Below are positions 9,539 through 19,148 of a stretch of DNA of 64,000 nt, piece by piece; the first letter of the stretch is position 1; every line of letters begins with the position of its first letter. The position numbers and the translations under genes were made by a program. Origin of the DNA: Peptostreptococcus porci. GTDB lineage: Bacteria; Bacillota; Clostridia; Peptostreptococcales; Peptostreptococcaceae. Below the pieces are notes generated by a model, which saw nothing but the letters and a program-made list of their open reading frames with translations, searched no databases and was not told the DNA's origin. The stretch covers positions 248,001 through 312,000 of the forward strand of contig NZ_VUNE01000002.1 in assembly GCF_009695815.1 (NCBI RefSeq). Reading direction: 5' to 3'.

Positions 9539-11865
9539 CAGTATTTCTTCACCTCAATTGTATTATATTCCAAATTTATCTTCTTTATTCCCTTGCTGTT
9601 AAAAGCTATCGTCACATCGGCGCCTAATTTAGACACCACTACACCATCGCCAAACTTTGGATGTCTGACAACAGAGCCTTTCTTTAATCTAGGTATTTTG
9701 CTTGAATCATATGAATCATAGCCTGCACCTTCACCACAAGCGACATTCATCGCATCATAATCTTTTTCTTTTTTTATTTTCGCTCCGATTGATTTTGCAC
9801 TTTCGAGATTCATCGAATTTTTATATTTGTCAGCGTATTTTGCAATTAGACTATAATTTGCACCTGCAAATTCTACTGGTTTTACTGGAGAATCCAATAT
9901 CTCAACAGTTTCATCTGGCAATTCTCCCAAAAATCTTGACTTTTTATTTACATTAGGCTTACCATACAATACTCTGCTCACTGTGTATGTCAAATATAAT
10001 TCCTTCATTGCTCTTGTAATTCCAACATAGCAAAGCCTTCTTTCCTCTTCGATTTCTGCATCCGACATACTGTGAATGGCTCTTGCAATCGGAAAAATAT
10101 TCTCTTCCATCCCAACAATAAATACAACTGGAAATTCCAACCCCTTTGAAGAATGCATCGTCATAAGAGAAACCTTGTCTATGCTATCATTATCCTCATC
10201 ATCAATATCACTAGACAGCGATATTCCAGATAAAAACTCTTCAAGATTTTTTTCTTCCCCAGAATTAAGCACTCCAGTTTCATATTCAATTGCAATAGAA
10301 ATAAATTCCATCAAGTTATCAATTCTATCTTGTGCCTCCTCTGCCTTACCATTTTGCATATTCTCATTCTTTTTAACCTGAAATTCAAGTTCACTTTTAT
10401 ATCCAGTTACATCTAAAACTTTTTCAATCAGTTCACTCGGTTTGTATACCTCATTCAATGCTCTCAAAAGTCCTACCATATCCAAAAATTCGTTTATTCC
10501 CTTCTTCGCCTTCGTGGAAATATCAGAATTATTGTCTACATCTAGCAACACAGAATATAGACTTTCCTTCATCATGCTCGCTCTATCCTCAAGCTTCTCA
10601 ATTGTTTTTAGCCCTATTCCTCTTCTAGGTATATTAATAATTCGTTTTACTGAAATGTCATCCTGTGGATTTACTATCACTCTTAGAAAAGCCAGCAAAT
10701 CCTTGATTTCCTTTCTCTCATAGAACTTTGTTCCACCATAGATATTGTATGGAATTTGGAATTTATTTAAAGCATCCTCAACTGCTCTCGCCTGTGCATT
10801 TGCTCTGTATAAAACTGCATATTCACTAAAAGGTCTACCCGTTTTTATAGAATTTTCGTATATTTCATTAACTACAAAATTTGCTTCTTCAACCTCATTT
10901 TTAAGAAGTTTAACCTGAACCTTTTCGCCGTCTTTCTTTTCACTCCAAAGGCGTTTTTTCTTCCTCTCTATGTTATTGGCTATTAGATGATTTGCAGTAT
11001 CCAATATAATCTGAGTAGATCTGTAATTTTGCTCAAGCTTCACTACGAAAACATCATCATAGTCTCTTTCAAATTCAAGTATATTTCTAATGTCAGCACC
11101 TCTCCAGCCATAAATACTTTGGTCGTCATCACCTACCACGCAAATATTTTGATGCCCCATTGCCAACATCTTTATTAGTTCATACTGTGCTCTCGATGTA
11201 TCCTGATATTCATCAACCATTATATATTTGAATTTATTTCTGTAAAATTCCAAAACATCTTCAGAGCTTTTCAACAATTCAACAGTTTTTACAATCAAAT
11301 CATCAAAATCAAGTGCACTACTTCGCTTTAATCGTTCTTGATAAACTGCATATACCTCAGCTATTTTTTTTAATAGGAAATCAGATCCAGCTTGTCTGGC
11401 AAACTCTTTCGGATCCATCAACTTATCTTTTGCAGAGGATATTTTTGAAATTATCATCTTATGATCGAATTTTTTGTCGTTAATATCTAACTCTTTCATA
11501 CATTCTTTGATCAATGTCGCTTGGTCAGAGGAATCATAAATAACGAAGCTTCTATTATATCCGATTTTATTTATATCCTTTCTCAAAATCCTAACACAAC
11601 ACGAATGAAATGTCGAAATCCACATATCTCTAGAATTATCGCCTATTATCTTATCGACTCTCTCTCTCATTTCATTTGCAGCTTTATTGGTAAATGTAAT
11701 AGCCAGAATATTTCCCGGATTAACATTCTTATCCTCTACCAAATATGAAATTCTAGTAGTTAAAACCTTTGTTTTTCCAGAACCAGCACCAGCCAGAATT
11801 AGAACTGGACCTTCAGTTCTTTCAACAGCCTGTCTCTGTGCAACATTCAAATCGTCTAAATTCAT
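9538..11865 (-). CDS. pcrA: UvrD/PcrA-type SF1A DNA helicase
   Basis: A 3'-5' helicase for repair and for clearing RecA and RNA polymerase. The 775-residue length is usual. Motif I is GAGSGKTKVL (about 27-36), motif II is VDEYQDTSRAQ, motif III is GDDDQSIYGWRGAD, motif IV/V regions include EQNYRST and MTMHSSKGLEFPVVF, and motif VI is RRLCYVGITRAM. The C-terminal Tudor-like segment RHPKFGDGVVV, which binds RNA polymerase in PcrA, is present. The start overlaps the sirC stop by four bases (ATGA), so it is co-transcribed with the hem genes. Confidence 0.97.
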   Translation of the reverse strand: MNLDDLNVAQRQAVERTEGPVLILAGAGSGKTKVLTTRISYLVEDKNVNPGNILAITFTNKAANEMRERVDKIIGDNSRDMWISTFHSCCVRILRKDINKIGYNRSFVIYDSSDQATLIKECMKELDINDKKFDHKMIISKISSAKDKLMDPKEFARQAGSDFLLKKIAEVYAVYQERLKRSSALDFDDLIVKTVELLKSSEDVLEFYRNKFKYIMVDEYQDTSRAQYELIKMLAMGHQNICVVGDDDQSIYGWRGADIRNILEFERDYDDVFVVKLEQNYRSTQIILDTANHLIANNIERKKKRLWSEKKDGEKVQVKLLKNEVEEANFVVNEIYENSIKTGRPFSEYAVLYRANAQARAVEDALNKFQIPYNIYGGTKFYERKEIKDLLAFLRVIVNPQDDISVKRIINIPRRGIGLKTIEKLEDRASMMKESLYSVLLDVDNNSDISTKAKKGINEFLDMVGLLRALNEVYKPSELIEKVLDVTGYKSELEFQVKKNENMQNGKAEEAQDRIDNLMEFISIAIEYETGVLNSGEEKNLEEFLSGISLSSDIDDEDNDSIDKVSLMTMHSSKGLEFPVVFIVGMEENIFPIARAIHSMSDAEIEEERRLCYVGITRAMKELYLTYTVSRVLYGKPNVNKKSRFLGELPDETVEILDSPVKPVEFAGANYSLIAKYADKYKNSMNLESAKSIGAKIKKEKDYDAMNVACGEGAGYDSYDSSKIPRLKKGSVVRHPKFGDGVVVSKLGADVTIAFNSKGIKKINLEYNTIEVKKY

Positions 11866-12344
11866 CTCTTTTCCCTCCTACTAGCAAAATACTCCTCTAG
11901 CTGATATTTTATGGCTTTTACCAGCTTCGGATTTTTACCTTGACACGATACGCCAATCAACACCTTCTCATCATCAATCTCACAGTCGAAAATACCCATG
12001 TTAATAAACGATGAATTCTCATGATTGTCAACAGAATTTACCAATATTTTTTTTGAATGGCAATGCTCGCTAATCGCCATATTTAAAGCCCTGTCATCAG
12101 TCGCAGCATAAACCATATCATATCCGTCCAAATCCGATAGTTCAAAGCCTTTCTCCAATAACTTGACATTATTGTTATCTTTCAAAAACTCTTCTTTTAA
12201 AAAGCTCTCGTTAAAAGATTTTGCGACTATTGTTATGTTATTTGCATACATTGCAACATTATTGTACTTTCTGTAAGCAATTTTCCCCCCACCAACAATC
12301 AATACTTTCATTTGTTCTATGTCAATCATCATTGGAAAAAACAT
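11862..12344 (-). CDS. Precorrin-2 dehydrogenase (SirC/Met8 N-domain type)
   Basis: Oxidises precorrin-2 to sirohydrochlorin with NAD+, toward siroheme or cobalamin. The NAD-binding GGGKIAYRKYNN follows strand MKVLIVGGG near the N-terminus, and VYAATDDRALN is the second typical segment. At about 160 residues it holds the dehydrogenase domain and little of the chelatase/dimer region, so ferrochelation may be done elsewhere. In-frame GTG (12353) and ATG (12350) also exist; ATG 12344 has the best spacing from AGGTG. It directly follows hemB and overlaps pcrA by four bases. Confidence 0.88.
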   Translation of the reverse strand: MFFPMMIDIEQMKVLIVGGGKIAYRKYNNVAMYANNITIVAKSFNESFLKEEFLKDNNNVKLLEKGFELSDLDGYDMVYAATDDRALNMAISEHCHSKKILVNSVDNHENSSFINMGIFDCEIDDEKVLIGVSCQGKNPKLVKAIKYQLEEYFASRREKR

Positions 12345-12353
12345 CTTCATCAC

Positions 12354-13319
12354 CTACCATTTATCAATATACTTCGCCATATCTTTTGCAAAATATGTAA
12401 TAATAATGTCGGCACCTGCTCTTTTTATCGACATGACAGCTTCATAAATTGCATCCTCATTTAACAATCCATTTTCTACTGCAAGCTTCAGCATGGAATA
12501 TTCACCACTAACATTATACGCAGCAACAGGAACATTAAAGCGATCCTTTGCTCCTTTTATTACATCAAGATAAGACAGGGCTGGCTTTACCATAATAATA
12601 TCTGCACCCTCTTCAATATCGTATTCACACTCAAGAATAGCTTCTCTATAGTTTGATGGATCCATTTGATATGATTTTCTATCTCCAAATGATGGTGCGG
12701 ACTCCGCTGCATCTCTAAATGGACCATAGAAATTTGAAGCAAACTTTGCACTATATGCCATGATTCCCGTATTAACAAACCCATTTTCATCTAATACTTT
12801 TCTGATGTGGCCTATTCTTCCATCCATCATATCAGAAGGTGCAACCATATCTGCGCCAGCCTTCGCATGACTCAAAGCTATTTTTGCCAGAAATGCCAAT
12901 GTCTTATCGTTGTTCACATACCCGTCATTATCAAGTATTCCACAATGTCCATGATCAGTGTACTCACACATACATACATCCGTAATTACGTTTACATCCT
13001 TGTTTATTCTCTTAATCTCCCTAACGGCCTGTTGCACAATACCTTCATCATCAAAGCCTGAGCTGCCACACCAGTCCTTTGACTTTGTCACTCCAAACAA
13101 CAATACGCTTTTTATCCCAAGCTCGACAATTTCTTTTATCTCATCTTCTAGCTTATCTATTGAAAAATGAAAAACACCTGGCATACTTGGTATTTCATTC
13201 TTTATATTCTCTCCTTCAATTACGAAAATTGGATAGATGAAATCTCTCATTGATAATCTAGTTTCTCTGACCATAGATCTCAAACCATCTGTTTTTCTTA
13301 ATCGTCTTTGCCTTTTCAT
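12354..13319 (-). CDS. hemB: Delta-aminolevulinic acid dehydratase (porphobilinogen synthase)
   Basis: Condenses two 5-aminolevulinate molecules to porphobilinogen. The 321 residues match the family. Visible features are RRLRKTDGLRSMVRET at the N-terminus, YPIFV, the zinc-type cysteine site VCMCEYTDHGHCG, the Schiff-base lysine region YSAKFASNFYGPFRDA and the second lysine in MVKPALSYLD. The three-Cys site indicates a zinc enzyme. The gene is in the hemC operon, between cobA-hemD and sirC. Confidence 0.97.
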   Translation of the reverse strand: MKRQRRLRKTDGLRSMVRETRLSMRDFIYPIFVIEGENIKNEIPSMPGVFHFSIDKLEDEIKEIVELGIKSVLLFGVTKSKDWCGSSGFDDEGIVQQAVREIKRINKDVNVITDVCMCEYTDHGHCGILDNDGYVNNDKTLAFLAKIALSHAKAGADMVAPSDMMDGRIGHIRKVLDENGFVNTGIMAYSAKFASNFYGPFRDAAESAPSFGDRKSYQMDPSNYREAILECEYDIEEGADIIMVKPALSYLDVIKGAKDRFNVPVAAYNVSGEYSMLKLAVENGLLNEDAIYEAVMSIKRAGADIIITYFAKDMAKYIDKW

Positions 13320-13355
13320 ACTTATATCTCCTAGTAATATTTTATTATAAAACTT

Positions 13356-14858
13356 TTACAATAATTCAATCATCTTTTCAACCATAGACTCCATGCTCAC
13401 TTCTTTCGATTGAAATACATTATTGCTTATCTTTGACTTTATTGTTTTTGTTGTAATGTCCCCTATCGAAATAATCTTACATTTCTCAAGTAGCTCCATA
13501 TTTTCATGCCCCATCAATTCAATCATGTTTTCAAATGTTGAAGAGCTTGTAAATGTTATAAAATCAACATCCGAATTTCTAAAAGCATCAACTACTCTCT
13601 CTCTTTCTGAATAGTTGACCTTATTTGAGTAAATCTCGACTCTATCTACAGCAAACCCCTTATTTTCAAGACATTTCTGCAAGTCTGTGCCTGCTATTTC
13701 CGAACATGGAAAAAGAACTTTACCGATAGAGTTTTTTGAAATTTCACCTGCCAAACTAACAGCATCAAACCTTTCACTCGTGATATCTGGTAGTACGCCT
13801 CTATCTTCTAATTCCCTCGTAGTCGCTGCTCCAATGCTGCAAATCTTCACATTTGCCAGCTTTCTTAAATCAAATCTATACAATTTTAAAATATCAAAAA
13901 AATACTTTACCGAATTGTAGCTTGTGAATGCCAGATAATCGTAACCATTTATACCGTTTATTTTATTTTTTATTATTGACTTGGATGACTCCATAGATTT
14001 TATATCAATTGTCGGTATCTCGATTACTCTGGCACCCTTTTCTTCTAATTTTTTTCTCAGCTCGCTATTTTTGGCTCTGGATCGTGTTATAACTATATTT
14101 TTTCCAAAAAGAGGCTTTTTCTCAAAAAAATTAAGTTTATCAGCCAGCTTTACAACATCTCCAACGACAAAAATTGTTGGAGCTTTTATATTTTCACGCT
14201 CGACACACGCCTTTGCATCCTTTAAGGTCGACAGCGTTGTTTTTTGATTATATCTTGTCGCCCATGATACAAAGCCTACTGGAGTATTTGGTTCCTTTCC
14301 ATTGTCAATCAATTGCTTGACAATATGTTCAATATTTCCTATTCCCATCAGAAAAATCAATGTTCCCTTTTCTTTCGCCAAAGAACTCCAATTTATCTCA
14401 TTTTGATCATCTTTTTTTGAATGACCGGTAACAATGTGAAATGATGAAGAGTAATCCCTATGCGTAACCGGTATCCCAGCATAACAGAGACCACCTACAG
14501 CAGAAGTAACACCTGGCACAACTTCAAATTCAATGCCTTCATCATAAAGAGTTTCAGCCTCTTCTCCACCTCTTCCGAAAACATATGGATCTCCACCCTT
14601 CAATCTAACGACTGTTTTGCCCTCGTTAAATTTATCTATCAATATTCTATTTATCTGATCCTGTGGTACAATATGATTGCTGGATTCCTTGCCAACATAT
14701 ATCACCTCACAGGTATCCTTTTTCAGCTCTAAGAAATCTGGATTTACAAGTCTATCATAAAGCAAAACATCGGCATTTTTTATGCATTCTACTGCTTTTA
14801 AAGTGATTAGTCCATAATCTCCAGGTCCAGCACCTACAATATATACTTTATTGCTCAT
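13356..14858 (-). CDS. cobA-hemD: Fusion: uroporphyrinogen-III C-methyltransferase / uroporphyrinogen-III synthase
   Basis: Two enzymes in one chain. Residues about 1-245 are the SAM-dependent methyltransferase CobA/SUMT (VYIVGAGPGDYGLITLKA, VVRLKGGDPYVFGRGGEE, GIPVTHRDYSSSF), which makes precorrin-2. Residues about 250-500 are HemD (FGKNIVITRSRAKNSELR, FTSYNSVKYFF, ITFTSSSTFENM), which closes hydroxymethylbilane to uroporphyrinogen III. This fusion is common in clostridia. ATG 14858 lies one base after the hemC stop with GGATGGTG upstream; ATG 14873 would add five residues by overlapping hemC. Confidence 0.95.
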   Translation of the reverse strand: MSNKVYIVGAGPGDYGLITLKAVECIKNADVLLYDRLVNPDFLELKKDTCEVIYVGKESSNHIVPQDQINRILIDKFNEGKTVVRLKGGDPYVFGRGGEEAETLYDEGIEFEVVPGVTSAVGGLCYAGIPVTHRDYSSSFHIVTGHSKKDDQNEINWSSLAKEKGTLIFLMGIGNIEHIVKQLIDNGKEPNTPVGFVSWATRYNQKTTLSTLKDAKACVERENIKAPTIFVVGDVVKLADKLNFFEKKPLFGKNIVITRSRAKNSELRKKLEEKGARVIEIPTIDIKSMESSKSIIKNKINGINGYDYLAFTSYNSVKYFFDILKLYRFDLRKLANVKICSIGAATTRELEDRGVLPDITSERFDAVSLAGEISKNSIGKVLFPCSEIAGTDLQKCLENKGFAVDRVEIYSNKVNYSERERVVDAFRNSDVDFITFTSSSTFENMIELMGHENMELLEKCKIISIGDITTKTIKSKISNNVFQSKEVSMESMVEKMIELL

Positions 14859-14859
14859 A

Positions 14860-15789
14860 CTAAAATTCACCATCCAAACTCAATTTATCAAGTAACGATT
14901 CTGCCAATTTATGTCCTAATTCATCAGCATTTTCCAACTCTCCACAAATTTCATCTATCACTATGTTTTCCCCCTCAGAGTCTCCAAAAATACCTCTCAA
15001 TCTAAGTTTTTCTCCGTCTATAGTTGAGATTGCACCCACTGGAGAATGACACCCACCGTCAATCGTCTTCATAAAGCTTCTCTCAGCTTTCACTTTTATT
15101 GTTTCAAGCTCATCTGATATGCTACAGAAAAGTTTTATTAAATCCTTTCTTTCCTTCCTAATTTCAATTGCAAGTGCACCCTGAGCCGGAGATGGTATCA
15201 TTTCCTCATATGAAAAGTAATACATATTTAGATTATCCTTTCCCAATCGCTTTATGCCGGAAGCTGCCAAAACTACTCCATCCAAATCTTCTTTTATCAT
15301 CTTATCAATTCTAGTTTCTATATTTCCTCTTATTCCCAAAACTTCAATTGAATTATTTATCCTAAGTATCTGTGATTTTCGTCTTATACTGCCAGTTCCA
15401 ATCCTCAGACCTTGTGTGTTTACAAGCCAATCCTTCAAATCTTGGTTTATAAGATTATGTTTTGGATTTATTATTAAAACATCTCTTGGATCGCTTCTAT
15501 CTGGAATATCGACAATCATCAAATTTTCATCTATTTCAGAAGGCATATCTTTATAGCTGTGAACGGCAAAATCAATACTTCCTTCAATTAATTGTTTTTC
15601 AATTTCACTCACAAAAAGCCCCTTATCGCCGATCTTATTAAGCGCTGTACTTTTGTCTCTATCACCCTTTGTAACTATTATTTTTTTCTCAATGCTCAAA
15701 TCTGAATATTTTTCAGACAGTTTTCTCATTACTATTTCAGTCTGTGCAATAGCTAAAGTACTCCCTCTAGTGCCGGCAATTAGCTTCAT
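14860..15789 (-). CDS. hemC: Hydroxymethylbilane synthase (porphobilinogen deaminase)
   Basis: Polymerises four porphobilinogens into hydroxymethylbilane using a dipyrromethane cofactor. The 309-residue protein begins AGTRGSTLAIAQTE, has VHSYKDMPSE, GTGSIRRKSQ, the PSPAQGALAIE segment, and the cofactor cysteine in DGGCHSPVGA. It is the first gene of the operon hemC, cobA-hemD, hemB, sirC, pcrA, M18 peptidase. GGGAGG lies before the start. No hemA or hemL is in the window, so the aminolevulinate source lies elsewhere. Confidence 0.96.
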   Translation of the reverse strand: MKLIAGTRGSTLAIAQTEIVMRKLSEKYSDLSIEKKIIVTKGDRDKSTALNKIGDKGLFVSEIEKQLIEGSIDFAVHSYKDMPSEIDENLMIVDIPDRSDPRDVLIINPKHNLINQDLKDWLVNTQGLRIGTGSIRRKSQILRINNSIEVLGIRGNIETRIDKMIKEDLDGVVLAASGIKRLGKDNLNMYYFSYEEMIPSPAQGALAIEIRKERKDLIKLFCSISDELETIKVKAERSFMKTIDGGCHSPVGAISTIDGEKLRLRGIFGDSEGENIVIDEICGELENADELGHKLAESLLDKLSLDGEF

Positions 15790-15824
15790 TTAATACCTCC
15801 CAAAAAAAAATTTCTCACCTTAAT

Positions 15825-15853
15825 ATTTTAACACTAGTTTTTACACTGTTCAA
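15825..15853 (-). promoter_or_regulatory. Sigma-A promoter of hem operon
   Basis: TTGAAC, 17 bases, TAAAAT on the minus strand, about 35 bases before the hemC start. Confidence 0.6.
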
Positions 15854-15987
15854 TATACATAAATTAATAAAATAATTCATTGTCTTAGTTGTCAATACAG
15901 ATGTTACACTAACAAGAACGTTTTTTCCAAATGTACCTCTTAATTATTTTCGTAACAACAATACCATAACTATATTTACACAACAAT

Positions 15988-16009
15988 AATATTACAGTCT
16001 TGTAATATT
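15988..16009. repeat. Inverted repeat between hemC and DUF1461 gene
   Basis: AATATTAC and GTAATATT are perfect 8-bp arms around six bases. They lie just upstream of the plus-strand promoter at 16024 and could be an operator. No known box was recognised. Confidence 0.4.
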
Positions 16010-16023
16010 TATTCTACGTGTCT

Positions 16024-16051
16024 TTGATTTGGTAATAAATTATGTGATAAT
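16024..16051 (+). promoter_or_regulatory. Promoter for DUF1461 gene
   Basis: TTGATT, 16 bases, GATAAT with a TG before the -10. The start codon lies 17 bases downstream of the -10. Confidence 0.4.
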
Positions 16052-16067
16052 AGAATGGGAGGTATTT

Positions 16068-16721
16068 ATGAACATTATTTGCAAAATAGGATACTATACA
16101 AAAAATTTAATACCAATTGCCTTTTTAATATCTATAATTGTATTCGTCTTTGGCTTCAAACAAATATACTATCTTGATATAGGCAATTTAAACATTCCAC
16201 AAAAATCTGGGATATCAAGAGAAATAATAAAAGAAAGCTATGATTATTTAATAGACTATAGTATTTCATTTGAAAATACTAAATTTGAAATACCAAGTCT
16301 ACCTTCATCTGAAAATGGAATAATTCATTTTGTTGAAGTGAGGAATATTATACAAATGCTTATTAGGATTAACATTGCAATTTGGTTGGCTTCGTCATTC
16401 GGAGTAATTTATTGCTGGAAAAATAAATATCACAAAATATTTCTAAGTATTTTTAGACAATTAATTCTTATTCCAGTGATTTTAAGCATACCTTTTATAG
16501 TAAATTTTTCAGGGAGCTTTGTGGTTTTTCACAAGATATTGTTTAGAAATGATTACTGGATATTTGATGAGAGGATTGACCCTGTAATAAAAATATTACC
16601 GGAGGAGTTTTTCTTTCATGAGGCTATGTTTATGCTATCAATAATCTTGGGATCTTCATTTACAGCTCTCGCCATATATAAATACATTGATTCAAAAAAA
16701 CATCTCCATGATATAGCATAA
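16068..16721 (+). CDS. DUF1461 / TIGR01906 family integral membrane protein
   Basis: A 217-residue membrane protein of unknown function. It has four predicted transmembrane segments and the family pattern: an outside loop with SYDYLIDYSISFENTKFE, then HFVEVRNIIQ, and FHKILFRNDYWIFDERIDP followed by ILPEEFF before the last helix. ATG 16068 follows GGGAGGT; the frame is open upstream to a TTG. It is a single-gene unit closed by the hairpin at 16744. Confidence 0.75.
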   Translation: MNIICKIGYYTKNLIPIAFLISIIVFVFGFKQIYYLDIGNLNIPQKSGISREIIKESYDYLIDYSISFENTKFEIPSLPSSENGIIHFVEVRNIIQMLIRINIAIWLASSFGVIYCWKNKYHKIFLSIFRQLILIPVILSIPFIVNFSGSFVVFHKILFRNDYWIFDERIDPVIKILPEEFFFHEAMFMLSIILGSSFTALAIYKYIDSKKHLHDIA

Positions 16722-16743
16722 GTGACAAAACAAAAAAGGGCAC

Positions 16744-16803
16744 AAATAAGGCATACTCTACATTCATTTTCATACGCGAAAAATGTGTGGGTATGCCTTA
16801 TTT
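16744..16803. terminator. Bidirectional hairpin between DUF1461 gene and dctP
   Basis: AAATAAGGCATAC and GTATGCCTTATTT form a perfect 13-bp stem with a structured loop. It separates two convergent genes. On the minus strand a T-rich run follows after six bases. Confidence 0.65.
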
Positions 16804-16830
16804 AGACTCTTATGAGGCAGCTCTCCGCAT

Positions 16831-17820
16831 TTAATCGGATATTTCTCTTCCTATGAGTTCTCCCTTTTCTATCATAATTTTCCTTGTTTTTTCATCGATA
16901 TTAATAATTTGTGTTCCACTATCAATTATAGTCTGAATCCTTTCTTTTAAAAGTGAATCTGTTTTATTCCTTGCCCAAACAACAGACTCAGATATCGAAT
17001 CTTCAATAATTTTCCTATATTCTGCTGAAAGACTATTCATCAATTCCCTCGATGCTACACAGGTAACTGGATGTAAAAGATGGTTTGTCATTATCAAATA
17101 ATCTTGCTGTTCATAAAATCTCGGTGTAATAATCGCCTCCAATGGATTTTCTTGTGCATCTATCGTTCCCTGCTGCAACCCAATATATACTTCCGAATAT
17201 GACATCGGTGTTGGGTTTGCTCCCAAGCTTTTCCAAAATTTAATATGGTTTTTGTTTTCCATTGTCCTTATTTTAACACCTTTAAAATCCTCAAAGCTAT
17301 TTATTTTTTTATTCGATGTCATCTCTCTAAAACCTTGATCTGCAATTCCCAAAAGCTCCAAGTTTTTTTCTCTGTAATATGGCTTCAATTTATCGAGAAT
17401 TTTTTCATCAATCTCTCGCCTAGCACCTTCCAAGCTATCAAATTTCATCGGTATATCAAATATTGCAGTTTCTGGAATTAATGAAAACTGAGGTGCTGTC
17501 GTCTGAAACACGAAGCTTATATTTCCAGATTGACAGGCTTCTAATAATTCACTATCACCACCTATTTTGGAATCACTATATGTATCTATCACAATTTTGC
17601 CATTTGATTTTTCCTTCACTCGCCTTGCAAAATCATTCATAAACATTGCTGTAACAGTACTTTCTCCTGAATCACAGCCGGCATACAGCTCCAACACGTC
17701 TTCTTTTTTTATATATTCACTCCTTCTGTCAGGAACATTTTTTTCACTTAACTTAATAACCCCTATAACAAAGAGTATTAGTAGCATCAATATAATAATA
17801 TTATAATTTTTTCTAATCAT
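16831..17820 (-). CDS. dctP: TRAP transporter solute-binding protein (DctP)
   Basis: Extracytoplasmic receptor of a sodium-driven TRAP transporter. It has one N-terminal hydrophobic helix (about 8-25) and no clear lipobox, so it is probably membrane tethered. TRAP-family segments are SELLEACQSGNISF, FDIPMKFDSLEGAR, GFREMTSNKKI, FKGVKIRTMENKNH and GTIDAQENPLEAI; the Arg of KIRTM is the usual carboxylate-binding residue. Start ATG 17820 follows GGAGGT. Its position last in dctQ-dctM-dctP is less common than P first. Substrate is unknown; aroD nearby hints at a cyclic hydroxy acid such as quinate or shikimate. Confidence 0.9.
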   Translation of the reverse strand: MIRKNYNIIILMLLILFVIGVIKLSEKNVPDRRSEYIKKEDVLELYAGCDSGESTVTAMFMNDFARRVKEKSNGKIVIDTYSDSKIGGDSELLEACQSGNISFVFQTTAPQFSLIPETAIFDIPMKFDSLEGARREIDEKILDKLKPYYREKNLELLGIADQGFREMTSNKKINSFEDFKGVKIRTMENKNHIKFWKSLGANPTPMSYSEVYIGLQQGTIDAQENPLEAIITPRFYEQQDYLIMTNHLLHPVTCVASRELMNSLSAEYRKIIEDSISESVVWARNKTDSLLKERIQTIIDSGTQIINIDEKTRKIMIEKGELIGREISD

Positions 17821-17837
17821 CCATACCTCCAACGACT

Positions 17838-19127
17838 CTATATCGCTATCATACTCAAAGCTGGAATAAATGTTATCGCCAACAAAACAACTAAAAAAGA
17901 AATTATAAACGGCACTGACCTACTGACTATATCAGACATTTTTACATCTGAAATTGTACTAGCCACAAAAAGATTTACCCCAAGTGGCGGTGTTACAAAG
18001 CCAATTGCAAGGTTTACAACCATAATTATACCAAATTGAATAGGATCAACTCCAAATCTTGAGACTATTGGCAACAAAATTGGTGTTAGTACCAAAATTG
18101 CTGGCGTGGTATCCATTATCATTCCAACCATCAATAACAAAAGATTAACCAGAATCAACAATGCAATCTTACTTGATACTACTGACGTTATCTGAGTAGA
18201 AATAATGTCTGGAACCTTTAAAAATATAAGAACTCTTGAAAAAGCTATAGCCGCAGCAATAATAAATAGTATTGTAGAATAGGTTCTCACTGTCTCGACC
18301 ATTATCTCCCACAAATCCTTTATCCCAATCGACTTATACACAATCAATGACAGGATAATCGAATAAAATACTGAAATCACTGCTGCTTCAGTAGGCGATG
18401 CGATTCCTGTATAAATTGAGCCTAATACTATTATCGGGCAAAGTAGAGATAATACGCTATCAAAAAATATTCTTTTTAAGCCTGACTCTGTCAATTCTTT
18501 TTTGTATTTCAAAATAAGCTCTTTATCCTCTCCGTTCTTCTTAGAGTATATCCACGAATAAACCATCAGAGAAAATCCAATAAGCAATCCTGGAATTATT
18601 CCTGCCATAAAGAGCTTTGAAATGGATACCCCAGAAGCCTGTCCATAAAAAATAAACGGAATTGATGGGGGAATAATTACTCCAATTCCACCAGCCACTG
18701 CTACAAGTGCAGTGGAAAAATCCTTTTTATATCCAGCCTTTGCTAATATTGGAATAGTCATCGTTCCAACTGCGGCAGTTGTCGCTGGCCCAGATCCAGA
18801 TATGGCACCGTAGAACATACAAGTAATAATTACTGCAATAGGAAGTCCTGCAGTCTTATCTACTACAAAATATGAGAAAAAGTCGAAAATCTTTTCCGAT
18901 ATTTTCCCCTTTGCCATAATATTTCCAGAAAAAATAAACATAGGAACTGCCAATATTGGAAAGCTATTTACACCACTGATCATCGCTCTAACCAGATACT
19001 GTGGATCTGCTGGAAATAGAGGATTAATAAAATTTGGTACCATACTTGTAATACATAATACAACTCCAATTGGTATTCCAATTATTAAAAAAATAACGAA
19101 TAAAATCGACACAATTTGCAAATTCAT
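17838..19127 (-). CDS. dctM: TRAP transporter large permease (DctM)
   Basis: The 429-residue, roughly 12-helix sodium-coupled transport subunit. Typical motifs are LAVPMFIFSGNIMAKG, YGAISGSGPATTAAVGTMTI, GGIGVIIPPSIPFI and the C-terminal IGFVTPPLGVNLFVA. It pairs with DctQ upstream and DctP downstream; spacings are 17 and 21 bases, so the three are one operon. Start ATG 19127 has AAAGGA upstream; a TTG two codons earlier is possible. Confidence 0.95.
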   Translation of the reverse strand: MNLQIVSILFVIFLIIGIPIGVVLCITSMVPNFINPLFPADPQYLVRAMISGVNSFPILAVPMFIFSGNIMAKGKISEKIFDFFSYFVVDKTAGLPIAVIITCMFYGAISGSGPATTAAVGTMTIPILAKAGYKKDFSTALVAVAGGIGVIIPPSIPFIFYGQASGVSISKLFMAGIIPGLLIGFSLMVYSWIYSKKNGEDKELILKYKKELTESGLKRIFFDSVLSLLCPIIVLGSIYTGIASPTEAAVISVFYSIILSLIVYKSIGIKDLWEIMVETVRTYSTILFIIAAAIAFSRVLIFLKVPDIISTQITSVVSSKIALLILVNLLLLMVGMIMDTTPAILVLTPILLPIVSRFGVDPIQFGIIMVVNLAIGFVTPPLGVNLFVASTISDVKMSDIVSRSVPFIISFLVVLLAITFIPALSMIAI

Positions 19128-19148
19128 AATCAACGTCCTTTTTCTAAA

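Noticed and set aside
15790-16067. Cobalamin or other riboswitch before hemC
   Set aside because: The gap holds a plain sigma-A promoter about 35 bases from hemC; the leader is too short.
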